From the NCBI GenBank assembly GCA_963682025.1, contig OY821521.1, forward strand, positions 99,563,354 to 99,627,353: 64,000 nucleotides of DNA. The letters are read 5' to 3'. A program made the translations under genes and the position numbers. This DNA comes from Cordilura impudica. Lineage: Eukaryota > Arthropoda > Insecta > Diptera > Scathophagidae. The notes under the pieces are model-generated. The model searched no databases, was not told the origin of the DNA, and worked only from the letters and a program-made list of their open reading frames with translations. Of this stretch, positions 22,202 to 34,129 are shown in pieces (position 1 is the stretch's first letter; each line of letters starts with the position of its first letter).

Positions 22202-22716
22202 CAGGGATGTGGAGTCGGAGACGGAGTTGTGGAGTCGAAGTCGCGGTGTTTAATAAAAATATATATATTTTTTTTAAATTAAAAATTGCTATATACACAT
22301 GATGATTTGGAAAAAAAATTTAGACGAGCAGGAGTCCAAGTGTCGTCGCTTAAATTTAGTAGAAAGTAACGGAGACATAGAAACTCAAACAGTCTTAGCT
22401 ACATTTAAAATAGGCTTTTACCAGCATTAAAGAAGGTAGAGAAATTTGACCGTTCTTCAGATTTAGATGCAATTCCAAAGTACCCAGATCACCGCGGCAT
22501 TGCCACCGCAACAAATGTCCGCAGAAGTATTAAGTATCATCAGATCCGATTTTAGAGCATCAATGAAGCCAGATATTATTGAGGCTATTCTATTTCTAAA
22601 TACAAATACAAATGTAGAGTTATTTTTTGAAGTTTTATTTTATTTGAAGTTTTGTCATTTTAAGTTTCGGAGTCGGAGTAGGAGTTGGAACTTTTTTTGA
22701 CGACTCCACAGCCCTG
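22202..22716 (+). mobile_element. Short hAT element (515 bp) with 8-bp target duplication
   Basis: The ends are CAGGGATGTGGAGTCG and CGACTCCACAGCCCTG, the CAGGG-type TIR of hAT elements. Flanking octamers GTTGAAAT (22194-22201) and GTTAAAAT (22717-22724) differ at one base, fitting an 8-bp duplication. The interior keeps a transposase C-terminal fragment at about 22450-22600 (SAEVLSIIRSDFRASMKPD), matching the hAT dimerisation region. It is thus an internally deleted autonomous element. It lies in an older CTGTC-rich fly repeat. Confidence 0.9.
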
Positions 22717-22724
22717 GTTAAAAT

Positions 22725-23409
22725 TACGCTCATTCACAAAAGAACCATTTACCTGGTTAAAATTAGGATAATATTGATTTCGAGCAGGCCACATTTCTAA
22801 AAAAAATTTTTTAATTCAGTGTGTTTGTTGTAATAATTAAGTTCATAAAATTGTTTACTTTTTCAATTATTTCGTTTTAATTTGTTATAATAGTGCAATA
22901 AGTCCAGATGTTAATGTAAACGTAAAACCCAAGTGGAGGGTATCAAAGATTCGTCATAGCCGAATTTAACATAAATATACATATGTTTTCCAACATTGGG
23001 TTCTGCTTCTTTAGAAAAACAAATAATCCTATCACGAAACTTAAGTATGGATATTTTGATGATTACGAAAGTAAAGAATATGATCTTAACTCAATAACAC
23101 TGATTTAATAGCCAATGGACTTCTACGTTTATATTACAATTTATTAAAAAAAATACAAAGATTTAAAAACTCTTTGTTACAAAAACACAATACCTGCAAG
23201 ATTTCACAATGAATTTTGAAATTGCAAATAGGATGAACTCTACTAAAGATTCACCACCTGGAACCGACCAATAAGACAGTAAAAGTCATTCTTTTTAAAA
23301 CCATTGAGTTTAAGGTTGAAAATTATATGTACTTGTGTAAATTAGCAGTTTAAATTAATTCTGTACTCTGAAGTGTATTTCATATTAATTGAAACTATCA
23401 GGTTCAAGC
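22725..23409. other. Non-coding AT-rich stretch
   Basis: I see no gene or element boundary here. Confidence 0.4.
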
Positions 23410-23777
23410 CCTCGAAATTCGAGCGCAAATTCTAGGAAATTTTTTTTTTTTCATTAAATAAAGACCCTAAAAGTATGCTAATCAATTATAGCCAATTCAC
23501 AAATCAACACAAAAAACAAACTCATTTTTATTACAAACACATTAACAAATTTAATAAACACACACATAGCATTGTATAATTTTATATATGTGTTAGTAGC
23601 AACTTTAAATGCAATTTACTCAAAATAAAGGAAAAAATTTAAAATCTGTAAATCTGCAAATCGGCGAAAAAGAAATGCCTTTCAAATAATATACGTTTGG
23701 TCAAAATCGGGATAAAACGGTAGAACAAAACATCAGTCACAAGAAATCGCCTAGCCTATTAATATTATAGATTTGAT
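23410..23777. repeat. Interspersed repeat B, copy 2
   Basis: Direct copy of 21495-21855, with small insertions and deletions. Confidence 0.8.
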
Positions 23778-24202
23778 ATATTTTTTTGAAATTTACCACA
23801 TCATAGATTTGTCCGAAAATAAAGGATCTTTGAAACGTAAAATTATTCTATATCTAAATAATTAAATCGTCATTATTTTAGTTGTTATATGTATTTTATA
23901 CACTAAATATTTTAGTCTGTAAGGACATTTGTAATTCCATAGACTTTAAATAAATAAATAAAACCAATGAATTTATGGTTAAAAATGTTAATGTTAAAAA
24001 ATAAAACATAAAGTTGTTTATTAATAAAAATCATTTGAGCGAAACTGCCTTAAAATAAATTAGTAACTAGCCAGTATGACAGAGAAAAAGTCGTAAGTGA
24101 CATAAACACCCGTTATCTTGGAAACATAAGAAATAAACAAAATGCAATGTATAGTTAAAAAGCAACAGTGCTTGCATACTCAATTTCACTGTAATAGTTA
24201 GA

Positions 24203-24404
24203 CCTGGGGTCGAATCGTCGCATTCGTTATCGAAATTTTTCGATCGAAATTATTTTTTTATTTTCCAAAATAAAATACTAGCAGCAATTTTACTCTGTCA
24301 CAGTGACACGAGGTCTAACGATTGTCCGCCTTCTTTAAATAATAAACCAAAATATGGAATTTCGATTGATTCTACTCGATATCGAATGCGACGACTTGCC
24401 CCCT
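24203..24404 (+). mobile_element. MITE, CGTCGCATTCG family, copy 2
   Basis: The left end is CCTGGGGTCGAATCGTCGCA; the right end, reverse-complemented, is CAGGGGGCAAGTCGTCGCA. The TIRs run on through ATTCG..ATCGA to about 35 bp. No transposase and no certain target duplication. Confidence 0.8.
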
Positions 24405-24438
24405 GAACCGAAGATTTTTAAATCAAACTCTGATTTAA

Positions 24439-26556
24439 CCCATATCGTCCCAGAGATTTTTTTTAATAACTTCATAAAACTTGGTAGTTTAGGTAGGGGT
24501 TAAAAAACACGAATCTGAAGTCCAAATTTTTTTTTCAGATTTTTTGTCTTTGAGAAAAATGGTGTTCGATTAATCGAACACTGGGCACTATTTAGCATTT
24601 TTTTTATTATTCCTATAGACTGTAAAGGTAGAAAAACAAGTTTTATAATAAACTCAAAACATTTCTTTTTGTTTATTAAATAGAAAAATATAAAAATGCA
24701 ATTACTTAAATTAAAAATTTATATTATTTTCCCTCATGATATGGCTCAAAACAATGTGTATGAAGAGCAACATTGCATTTTTTGCATAAATATGGACTCG
24801 GTTTGTGACAATGTTTACATCTCCACTTCTTATTATGGTCTATTTTAGCTATAAGATGCTTACTCTTGATTTTAGGAAGAATATTTATTGAAAGTCTTGG
24901 TGAGTCACCAGCACTGTCATCACTGGTTGAATCATTTTCTTGCTGTTTCACCATTAAAGAATATGCAAGATCTACTCGAAATTCTTTTTGCGGAATTATA
25001 TTTTGATTTGACCAATAATCACGAGCTGCAGGCACAGTGTGATATCCAGACAGTACCAAAATGCCTAGGAATCGTTGAAGCATAATTTTGTCTAGTAGAA
25101 AAGCAGAATTCTGCTGCTGAGCAAATCGATTTGTTTCGTCGATTATCATATCTAAAACCTCATCATCAAAAAATAAACTAAATAAATCTAGTGACGTTTT
25201 TCTGTTTAGGCTATCGGCCAATTTTTGTTTCACATTATCAAGTGGTTCATTTGCTGGGGCAATATCATATTCAAACATGCCTTTACGATTTCTCCTTTGT
25301 GTCCACTTCGGCTTATCAAAATCTGATAGTTTTTTATAATTTTTATTTTTTTGTTGTTGGGTTTTATCAATTCGTCTTCTTTTTGATGGTTGTGTAACAC
25401 TGGACGAGGTTGAGGGAATAAAAATTAACATCATCGTTAGTTTCACAAGAGTCGCTGAAATCGCAAGGTTCTCCTGAAGCTTTCTCAATGGCTTCCACCT
25501 CAAAAGTTCCAGCACATTCCGATATATCACCTGACTATTGACAAAATTGTTCCAATATGTACATAAAATAATTTCAAGTATAAACTACTTACATCGACAA
25601 TAGGAATTAAGTCGTCATCAAAATCTTCTTGGTATGTATGTTCAACCACTTTATCAGAAGGTATAATACAAATTTCGTGTGGTTCTGTCTCCTCATCGCT
25701 CAAACTATCAATTATTGCCTCCAGCCCACATGTTGTAAGAGCGCGTTTTGATACCGTGTGTTTTTTAATTTTTTTAACACTTAAATATTTTTTATTCAGT
25801 CTATGTTTTTATTACAAAGGTTTATCTTCTTTTTTACTATTCACTCCAACTTCAGTTGAACAAGTGATAAAGTGTTAACTAAAATAGAATAAAACCTGTT
25901 TTCTGCAATCCGCATTCCGTTATTTATTTGCAGCAAAAATAAAAACAATTTGGTAATTCACGATGTTTTGTAATTAGTCTTGCACTGCATATTCTTCATA
26001 ACATATATTAATCCAGAAAAATAAATACCAAAGACAATATATTATGAAAACCTATAATGTTACTTTTTTTTAAATTAAAGAAGAAACATATTTATATAAT
26101 ATCAAAAAAATTTCAAAAGAGATAATAAAAAAAACACTTCCACCTATGAGAGAAAATAAATGCTCAATAGTGCCCAGTGTTCGATTTCTCGAACACTGTA
26201 TTTTGAAGGCATATTACAACAATACAAGTGAAAAAACAAAATATTTGTTTTCTATTGTTGAAAGTATAATCCTTTTCCAATGGAACTACATTTTTACTTT
26301 TTTTAATTTTTTCATTTTTTATACATAGTTTTTAATTTTTAAAAATATGCTAAAATTAATGTTTTTTCTTCTTCTTTCTTATAAATGGGGGAGAGAAGTG
26401 GGTAAGAACTTTTATATTTACATTTAAAGCTAACTCTATACACAATCTAATTGTTTAAAAAAAAAGTTGTTCTGGGTCTTAATTAAAAAAAGAAAAAAAA
26501 TTATAAAAATGCATGAAATTAACTGTTCGAATAATCGAACATTTGGATGATATGGG
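24439..26556 (-). mobile_element. piggyBac element, internally deleted, exact TTAA duplication
   Basis: TTAA at 24435-24438 and 26557-26560 flank TIRs CCCATATCGTCC and, reverse-complemented, CCCATATCATCC. Subterminal inverted repeats also match (GTTCGATTAATCGAACACTG at about 24568 against CAGTGTTCGATTTCTCGAAC at about 26177). The total is 2118 bp. The gene inside lacks the catalytic core. Confidence 0.92.
24724..25770 (-). pseudogene. piggyBac transposase with catalytic core deleted
   Basis: An acidic first exon at about 25600-25770 (HTYQEDFDDDLIPIVD) ends at a GTAAGT donor near 25597. An acceptor CAG near 25533 opens the next exon, which reads DISECAGTFEVEAIEKASGE. A frameshift near 25430 then leads into SVTQPSKRRRIDK. 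The N-terminal piggyBac domain (DEVLDMIIDETNRFA, FLGILVLSGYHTVPAARDYW) follows. It jumps straight to KEFRVDLAYSLM and the C-terminal Cys-rich domain (CKHCHKPSPYLCKKCNVALH, then HCFEPYH). The DDD core, normally about 300 residues, is gone. The remaining protein could bind ends but not cut. Confidence 0.85.
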
Positions 26557-26560
26557 TTAA

Positions 26561-26840
26561 AGAGCTTAGAGTATTGAAATAAATGTAGTTATAATAACAG
26601 AGATCAATATAAGATACTTATGAAACCAGTGGCGGTCATCATTAAAAAAAGAAAAAAAATTTTGGTAAACTATGATTAAAAGCAGTCATAATTCTTGTTA
26701 ATAGAATGATTATATCTAGTTATTCTAAGAAAACATGCTAAGTATTTAATAATGTTTAACTACAAAGTGTTAATTTATTAAAATTTAAGAACAATCAAGA
26801 AGCAAATAGCTTGCCAAACCATGGTGTTTGTTTTAACCAA
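26561..26840. other. Non-coding AT-rich stretch
   Basis: Nothing recognised. Confidence 0.4.
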
Positions 26841-26849
26841 ATTTATAAA

Positions 26850-27340
26850 TTTTTTATAATTGTATTTGGATTGGCATCTCCACGGCTTGTTGTAACATAA
26901 AAATTATGTCCTGGCAGCCTTTAAAGTCCATTTTAACAGTGGTTCTATCAAACAAAATTTTTTTGTAAAGCAAACGAGCTCGGTTTTTTCCAATACAATT
27001 ACGTTTTCCAGTGCGGTTTTAATATTTAATTGCACGATATGTTTGTAAGCTAGCATTCAGACGCATAAGGTACTTACGCTCATATTATATTTTTGGCGCC
27101 ACCATTATCAGAGGAAGCCGAACGTAGTATAGTACTTTCTTCATAAGCTCTTTGTTTCTTTTACTAACTTTTCGTGTTCTTTTCATTTACGATTCGTGCT
27201 AAAGGTTTCCTTATAACGTTTAATAACTTGATTCATCATACTTTTTGGTAGCTTTAGCTTTTTGGTAATAATTGAACCTGACCAATTTTCTAAAAAATCA
27301 CTGTACAAATATTTTTCAATTTACTTCAAAACTTTTCAGA
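26850..27340 (-). pseudogene. Mariner/Tc1-like transposase fossil
   Basis: In shifting minus-strand frames one can read VIKRYKET (helix-turn-helix region), then APKIKYERKYL-like and RARLLYKKILFD, then TVKMDFKGCQD. The last resembles the TYVKMDF..LPGQ region that follows the first catalytic Asp block in a mariner-like insect family. It is heavily decayed; I saw no TIRs. Confidence 0.45.
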
Positions 27341-27840
27341 ATAAAATGCTGCAACTAAGTTTTTGTAAAAAGCTTCTAGAGGTTGCGACCGGATTAAAAG
27401 TGAACAATGCTTTATCGCACTGGTTTGTGTCTTTGATATGATATCTATAAAAGCAGTAAGATTGCATCTTTGATATGAATTACATAACATTAATAAAGTT
27501 ATTGTGTAAAGCTTTTAAACTTTAAACAAAAATACTGTAAGCTTTTGAAATTGCATTCGTAGTTGAGAAAAATAGTACTGGCTACATTATCAGCTATCAC
27601 ATTGGGCTGTAATGTAATAGAACTTGCAATTACTTAAGAATTGAAAATAATCGATCGATTATTGTAGGTTCAAGTAGATAAATTTATACATCACTATCTA
27701 TTAAAACTATAATTCTAAATTGATTGTTTTTCATGCAGTATTCAGTCAAAGTTAAATAATTTGGTTTGTGTTAAAAAATGTTTTGTGAAAAATGCCCAAA
27801 TATAATACTGAAAAAAACAACCACAATGTTTGTTTTCTTT
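27341..27840. other. Non-coding AT-rich stretch
   Basis: No coding signal or repeat was recognised. Confidence 0.4.
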
Positions 27841-27859
27841 AGTCTATATATCCGATATT

Positions 27860-28092
27860 ATTGTTATACCCTATACCACTATGTGGTTTGGGTATAATGA
27901 CTTTGTGCTGCTGTTTGTAACTACCAAAAATATTTGACCTAGACCAACCTTTTATTATACCGATCGACTGAGAATCACTTGCACGTCCTTCCGTCTGTCT
28001 GTCTGTGTGTCCGTGTAAGCTTGTAAAAAAGCTACAGATTGGAAATATAAATCTATTTACATGAAATTTGGTATATAAGCTTTTATCGGCCA
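27860..28092 (-). repeat. Fly interspersed repeat with TATACC..TATGTGG and CTGTC tract, copy 1
   Basis: It begins TTATACCCTATACCACTATG, contains a CGTC/TGTCTGTC run and ends near TATAAGCTTTTATCGGCCAT. Related copies lie at about 38700-39220 and 40970-41280. Such repeats are widespread in flies; no coding capacity is seen. Confidence 0.65.
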
Positions 28093-28479
28093 TAGGACGT
28101 GTAAATAAAACACATTTAGTTTAATTTTAACAATGTTTTATTTGTTCAATTTTGCTGAGCAGCTATAGTTCGTGCTCGATTTATCGTTGAATAAAATTAT
28201 TAATTTATACTCTAAATATGCTTAAAAAGCGATTTGATATAAAGTGGGAAAGTGTAACAATGGACATAACATCTTTGACTAGATTTACATATACTGCACA
28301 ACGGTCATTGCACAACACCAAAAGGGTTGAATGTTAAAGTGGGTACCATAGCAGCTTAATTGTGCACATCTAGCTTATGCTTACTGTAACCAAAACTTTC
28401 GTAATACAATGTAAGCAGTGTTGATCGTGTTGATCATTCTTTTATTTTCAAATTTCTTAATGATAATCTTATTCTAACA

Positions 28480-29473
28480 ATATTTATATTTCTTAAGTCT
28501 ATTCTTATGAACTAATTGTTCTTTAGTTGTTCATATATCTATTATTTTAAGGTTATTTCTTGACAGAATTTCTTTAATTTTAAATGGTCCTTTATATTTT
28601 ACATTTAATTTATGACCTCTTTTATTACTATGGTAAAACTAAGTCTCCTATGTTAATGTTAAAATCTGTAGTATTCATATTATAATTAGTTTTTTGTCTT
28701 AATTTATTTTTATCTAATAATAATTGAGCTCTCTTATGCGCTGTTTCTAATCTAAATTTTGGCTCTTTGGCATAATCTTCTAAATTACATAACGGAGTTA
28801 TCCTATCAACCTTGTCAAATTGTTGAATGGTTGTTCGTAAGTTTCGCAAAAAACTAATTCATAGGGCTATAATTATGTGCTGTCAATGGTGTGGTATTAA
28901 AACAGTACGTGAAGTACTTAAGCAATTCATTCCAATCGCTTTTGTCAACCGATATATAAGATCTTATGTACTCATTGATCCTTCTATGGCTTCTTTCGAT
29001 TGTTTCAAGCATCTGGTGATGGTTGGCTGTTGAAGTTAGTTTTTCAATTTTGAGGAGATTGCACAATTCCGTTAATATTGAATTATTATATTCAGTACCT
29101 ACATACATATGTCAGAAATGAACGTCTTCATTGGACCGTAGGTAAGAATGAAATTTTCAAATATGGCTTTTGCGACTGTTCTCCACTTTTGTCATTAAAT
29201 GGTACAGTCATAAGAAATTTTGTTGTACCCACAATTACAGTATCGAATTTCCGTGTTGATGTCGTCGTTAATGCCATTGGACATTTTAAATATTTGGTTG
29301 TTTTAGCCGTCTGACATTTACGACAATTCTTTACATGTTTAACTATGTCTTTTGTCAGATTCTTCCAGTAGTAATACCGTCTTATTTTCTCAATTGTTCT
29401 ATATATTCCACAGTGTCCTCCTTCTAAAAGACTGTCGTGGTATCTTTTCATAATATCTTGAATTTCTTTTATT
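28480..29473 (-). pseudogene. Gypsy integrase
   Basis: From the high end: YHDSLLEGGHCGIYRTIEKI (zinc-binding HHCC head with H and CRKCQ, 29250-29451), then after frame breaks GTEYNNSILTELC and ANHHQMLETIERSHRRINEY (core domain with catalytic Asp region and Glu), then the C-terminal GDLVLP and KYKGPFKI at 28560-28640. The usual DQGTEF region is damaged at its start near 29108. The enzyme joins LTR DNA to the chromosome. At least three frame breaks make it inactive. Confidence 0.8.
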
Positions 29474-29475
29474 TA

Positions 29476-29969
29476 AGGTGATATCACACGACTTGTTTTT
29501 TACATATGTAATGTCACTTTTTTTATCCATATGTAATTCCGAATGTCTGTCGAAATAATCGTTTTACGTACGATTCATAATTTTTGCTATCACACTTGCA
29601 TATGTATTTTCGTATGACATAACCTCTAAATGTAAACAACAGCTGATTTTTTAATTTGTGAATTTACAAAATTAATTGTTAAACATAAAGTTATATATTT
29701 TATATATTTTTTAATTGTTAATTAATATTGAACAATTTATTTTTCTTTTAATATAAATCTGTTTAATTTACTCTGTTTTTCTTTCGCCACATGCAGTGTT
29801 GTATTTTCATATGTTTTGTCATGTCAAAATAGAACCTGTTCTAATTGAAAAATTTACATGTGACTTTCTACATGTATTGTACATAAACAATGTTTAAAAG
29901 TGGTCACACGATGTGTACAAATTGTATGTGCTAAAAACATAAGAAAAAACACGTCGTGTTATAGCACCC
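29476..29969. mobile_element. PIF/Harbinger-like MITE (494 bp) in the Gypsy element
   Basis: TTA at 29473-29475 and 29970-29972 flank TIRs AGGTGATATCACACGACTTG and, reverse-complemented, GGGTGCTATAACACGACGTG. A 3-bp TTA duplication is typical of PIF/Harbinger. Non-coding inside. Gypsy coding sequence continues on both sides. Confidence 0.8.
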
Positions 29970-30168
29970 TTAGTAGCGCTACTGTTATTTTATTTAACTT
30001 ATTGTACATTTCTTTAAATTCATTAATCGAGGTAAATTAGAAAATTTTCTCACTAGGTGCCACTTGTAATTTATCAATTTTATGTTTACCGGGCAATTCT
30101 TCGAGCCTTGGGAAAAATTATCCTAAGTTAAGATTCCCATTAATAAACAAATCATTGATTTATCTATA

Positions 30169-31885
30169 CAGTCTTCCACTAAAGTCTGCGTAGAGCGTCC
30201 CTATATTTGAAAATTATATAATAAATTTTGTGTTTTAACTCCAATTTTTAATTAAAAAAGCATTTTTCTGTACATGTATTCAATATGCATTAATATATTA
30301 TGAATTATAAAACAAAAGGAATTATTAACAAAAAAACAAAATAACTCCTACAATCGCTTCCACAAAACTCTGAGTACAGCTGCCTGTATAATTTCTCTCA
30401 GTGATATTATTTCGGTTCATAATGGTAAATTCCAAATTGATTTTAGTAGGATTTTTTTACTCCAGTGGTATTACTTCTGTGGGAAACGGTAAATCGCAAC
30501 TAACGATTACAAAATAAAATTTAAAAGTAGTGTGTGGACGCGTTTTGCAGCAAAAGTTTTTTTAAAAGTGTCCGGAAAAGAATTATCGATTAATGTGCGA
30601 AAGATAATAATAAATTTACACATTAAACAGCAAAAATCGTATTCAGAAATTGCAAAAATCACTTCACGGAGCCGTTCAACAATTCAAGGAGTGAGTGATT
30701 GGACGCTATAAATACGAAGGACGCGTGGAGAACAGTCAGAAAAGTGGACGTCCGGCAAAACTGAATGATGGTGATAAGCGACTTATCAAACGAATGGTGG
30801 GGAAGAATCCTTTTATAAGTGCTTCAACGATAAGTTCAGTTCTTGAAACATAAAAAACATACATCCTGAAGCCATAAAACGCGTCATTGTGAATATTAGA
30901 TTCAAGTCATGTGTGCCACCCAAAACGCCACTTGTGAGTGCAAAAAACCGACAGAAAAGGCTAGACTTTGCAACGACATACATATATAAATGCGCCATTA
31001 TACTTCTGGCGCAAAGTTATTTTTACCGATGATTCAAAATACAATATTTTTGGCTCAGATGGCCGTTTAAAAGTCTGGAGGCAGCCAGGGGAAGTATTAA
31101 ATCCTAAAAATACGATTAAAACTGTTAAGCATGGTGGCGGTGGTCTAATGGTGTGGGGTTGTATGAGCGCGGGCGGTGTTGGAAACATGCAAATTATAGA
31201 AGGAACGATGGATCAATATGTGTATATTGATATATTAAAAAAAAATCTAAAAGATAGCGTTGCGAAACTAGGTCTGCCCTCTGACTATTATTTTCAGCAT
31301 GAAAATGACTCAAAACACACCGCTCATAACGTGCGGATGTGGCTGACCTACAATACACCACATCTATTAGCAACACCACCGCAGAGTCCTGATCTTAACC
31401 CGATCGAGCATGTGTGGAACGAGCTAGAAGACAAGATCAGGACTCATGAAATTCGAAACAAAACACAACTTAAAATAGCGATGCAGGTGGAGTGGGATCA
31501 TATTGATAGCTTGTATACGGAGAAGCTTTTCAGATCAATGCAGGACCGGTTGAAAGGGGTTATAAAAATTAAAGGATATCCCACAAAATACTAATTAGTG
31601 AATATTTATTCGACATCAAAATTTTGGTTGACAATTTTATCACATTATTATTATTCTTTTCAGCTGTACGCAGAGTTTTGTGGAACCAAACTGAAGAAGT
31701 TTTTTTAAGTTTTTATTAATAATAAAAAATTTAATTCCTTTTCTTTATTTTGTGATAATATATTAATGTATACTGAATACATGTACTGACAACTGTTTTT
31801 ATATAAAAATTGAAGTTCCAAATCAAAATATATGATATAATTTTCAAATATAAGGGAGCTGTACGCAGACTTTAGTATGTTATTA
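30169..31885 (+). mobile_element. Tc1-like transposon with long IR-DR termini
   Basis: TIRs of about 220 bp (30169-30395 and about 31655-31885) contain two direct repeats each: outer CTAAAGTCTGCGTA and inner CCACAAAACTCTG.GTACAG. This IR-DR layout is known from Tc1 relatives. A TA lies at the left edge (30167-30168) and another near 31886. The element sits in the Gypsy pol region between RNase H and integrase. Confidence 0.8.
30575..31594 (+). pseudogene. Tc1-like DD34E transposase with damaged catalytic residue
   Basis: The N-terminal helix-turn-helix (IKQQKSYSEIAKITSRSRST) and GRPAKLNDGDKRLI lie in different frames with stops. From 30968 the catalytic part is open: VIFTDDSKYNIFGSDG (first Asp), KHGGGGLMVWGCMSAGGVG, QHENDSKHTAHN and SPDLNPIEHVWNELE (Glu). 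Relatives have DND in the second block, so the first of these Asp, the catalytic one, is Glu here. The spacing to the final Glu remains 34. The C-terminus KGYPTKY is the usual end. Two stops and a frameshift also break the N-terminal half. Confidence 0.85.
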
Positions 31886-31999
31886 TAGATTTTCCTCGTT
31901 TGTTGTAACATCTTTAATTTATTTTCTTACGTCAGTGTTATTTATCGGTACATATATAGTTTGCTTTTTATATTCATTAATTTCATGCTGCTTAATCAA

Positions 32000-33462
32000 A
32001 GTATTACCTTTTGTTCGTCATCGATCTCGTCGTGACTTTCAGTACTTTATTTGTGCTCTCATTCATTTGTTTTAAGTCAGTCATCTATGGTTATATGGCG
32101 TCGGCTACATAATTGTCTTTTCCCTTAAGATATTCAACAGTGAAATCGTATTCTTCTAGGTCAAGTCTCATTCTGGTCAGTTTGGAGCTCGGATTTTTTA
32201 TTGAAAATAGACAAGAGCATGGTCTGTGACGAGAAAATGTTTTCCATCTATGTATGGTCTAAAGCGCGTATTGCCGTTAACCTTTGTTCAATGGTAGACT
32301 TATTGGCTTCTGCTTTTGTAAATCTTTTAGAGGCGTATGCCACTGGAATATGTTTTCCGTCGTATTCTTGGGTGAGTACTGCACCGCAAGCGTGTTTGCT
32401 TGCGTCCGTGGTAATACAGAATTGTTTCCCGAAGTCTGGTTATTGCAGTAGTGTTGGGCTAATTAACGCTGTTTTAAGGTGATTGAAAGCATTATTGCAC
32501 TCTTTTGTCCATTCGAATGGTACTCCTTTATTAGACCATGAACGTTGGATAATTCCTTATCGCCAAATATTTACAATCATCTGGGAGTACGCCCTTATCG
32601 ATGCATTTATGGCCCAAGTATGATACCTCATTCATGAAGAATGAACACTTTTCAGGATGCAATTTGAGATTAGTCAGCATTTGACTTAGTCAGCATATGC
32701 TTCTCTGAACAACCCAAAACAACTAAGTCATCCATATACAACAAGGTCTGTTCTGGTTTTAAACCACTAAAAGCAATGGTCTTCATTCTCTGAAAAGAGT
32801 TAGGGGCTATAGTGAATCTATATGAATAAATGTTGGTAGAAAAAGAAGTTAGCTCTCTAGAATCGATCTCTAATTTAATTTGATGGAATCCGGACATCAA
32901 ATCCAGACATGAAAAATATAGGCCCTGCCAAGTTGATCAAAAATTTGTCTATTCTTGGCATTTCTTATTAATTTGTCTATAGTCTATAACAAGTCTCGCA
33001 TCTTTTCTCTTTGGTATTCGGAAGTGATTTTTTCGGAACCAACACAATTGTACTATTATATTCAGAAAATGACGGTTCAACTATTTCGTCAACTATAAGT
33101 TTTTTGAACTGTCTTTCAATTTCTTCTTTATGTGTTTATGGTATACGGTAGTTCATAATGTAAACTGGTTGTGTATCTTTAACCTTTAACTTTTGCTCAT
33201 AAAAATTGTTAGTCGTAACTGTTTCTGATTCTAAACCGAAGATATCACTGTACTCAGAACAAAGATTATTTAATGTAGTGCTAAAACGTTCTGAAAATTT
33301 TTCTTTTAAAATTTTCATTACATCTTTAGTTAGTATCTGGTGTTGTTTTAATGTAACTGTGTTGTTATTAGTGGTTAGTATACGAATTAATGGTCTGTCT
33401 GCCTTCACCAAAGTGCTAGCTATAAACACTCCTGGGTGAGGTTCTTGGTTTGGAACCAACAC
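32000..33462 (-). pseudogene. Gypsy reverse transcriptase and RNase H
   Basis: The region opens with YIMNYRIP (33136, start of RT). After a gap in frame come MSGFHQIKLEIDSRELTSF, PNSFQRM and LLYMDDLVV (catalytic YMDD) at 32700-32900. RNase H follows at 32150-32500 with FCITTDASKHACGAVL, IPVAYASKRFTKAE and IEQRLTAIRAL. Past that is a KGKDN.VADA-like end at about 32100. The normal DL before MSGFHQI is disrupted. Stops and frameshifts occur throughout. The enzyme would copy element RNA into DNA in virus-like particles. Confidence 0.85.
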
Positions 33463-33680
33463 TTCAGGACAAGAGGTTTTACTTGACGTATTACTTCTGA
33501 CCTTATTGGTGAAGCTAAGTCGTCATTGCATGTGTTCGTAATGGGTATTTCTGTGATATTGTGTGGGCGTGGTAGGAGGTAATCGTGATCTTTGTCACAT
33601 TTCAGTATACAATTATACCTTTTAATGAAATCCGTGCCTATTATTCCATCGCATGGTATTTGAAAGTCGTTATCAACCAC
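33420..33680 (-). pseudogene. Gypsy aspartic protease fragment
   Basis: FQIPCDGIIGTDFIKRYNC matches the second conserved block (GIIG.DFL) of retroelement proteases. The active-site DTGA block upstream is not visible; the DNA there was entered by the MITE at 33830. Confidence 0.65.
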
Positions 33681-33829
33681 ATGATGGGTATGTGGTATTA
33701 AAAAATTTTTGAATTTAATATCAAAATTTTACCTTGTTCTATGCCACTTAATGTCATTATTTTGTTTCTATATGTCTACAACTATATCTATGAGTAATGT
33801 CATAGGGATATTGTCATTATCTATGTAGA

Positions 33830-34048
33830 CCTGGGATCGAATCGTCGCATTCGTAATCGAAATTTTTTTATTTTTCAAAATATAATACTAAGAGTAATTT
33901 TACTCTGTCACAGCTAACGAGTTATGGTCTATAGTTAATAGTAAAAGTGAAACGAGTTCTGACGATTGTCCGTCTTCCTTATTAATAAACCAAAATATGG
34001 GATTTCTATTGATTTTATTCGATATCGAATACCACGATTTGCCCCCTG
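33830..34048 (+). mobile_element. MITE, CGTCGCATTCG family, copy 3
   Basis: Same orientation as 24203-24404: left CCTGGGATCGAATCGTCGCA, right end TTTGCCCCCTG. It lies in the Gypsy element between gag and protease. Confidence 0.8.
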
Positions 34049-34129
34049 TATAAAAATGCTTAAGCTAAGGTTAAGATTGTACACTTTTCTCTTTCTTGGG
34101 GGAGTGTTCTTAGGGGAATTTCGTCTATA

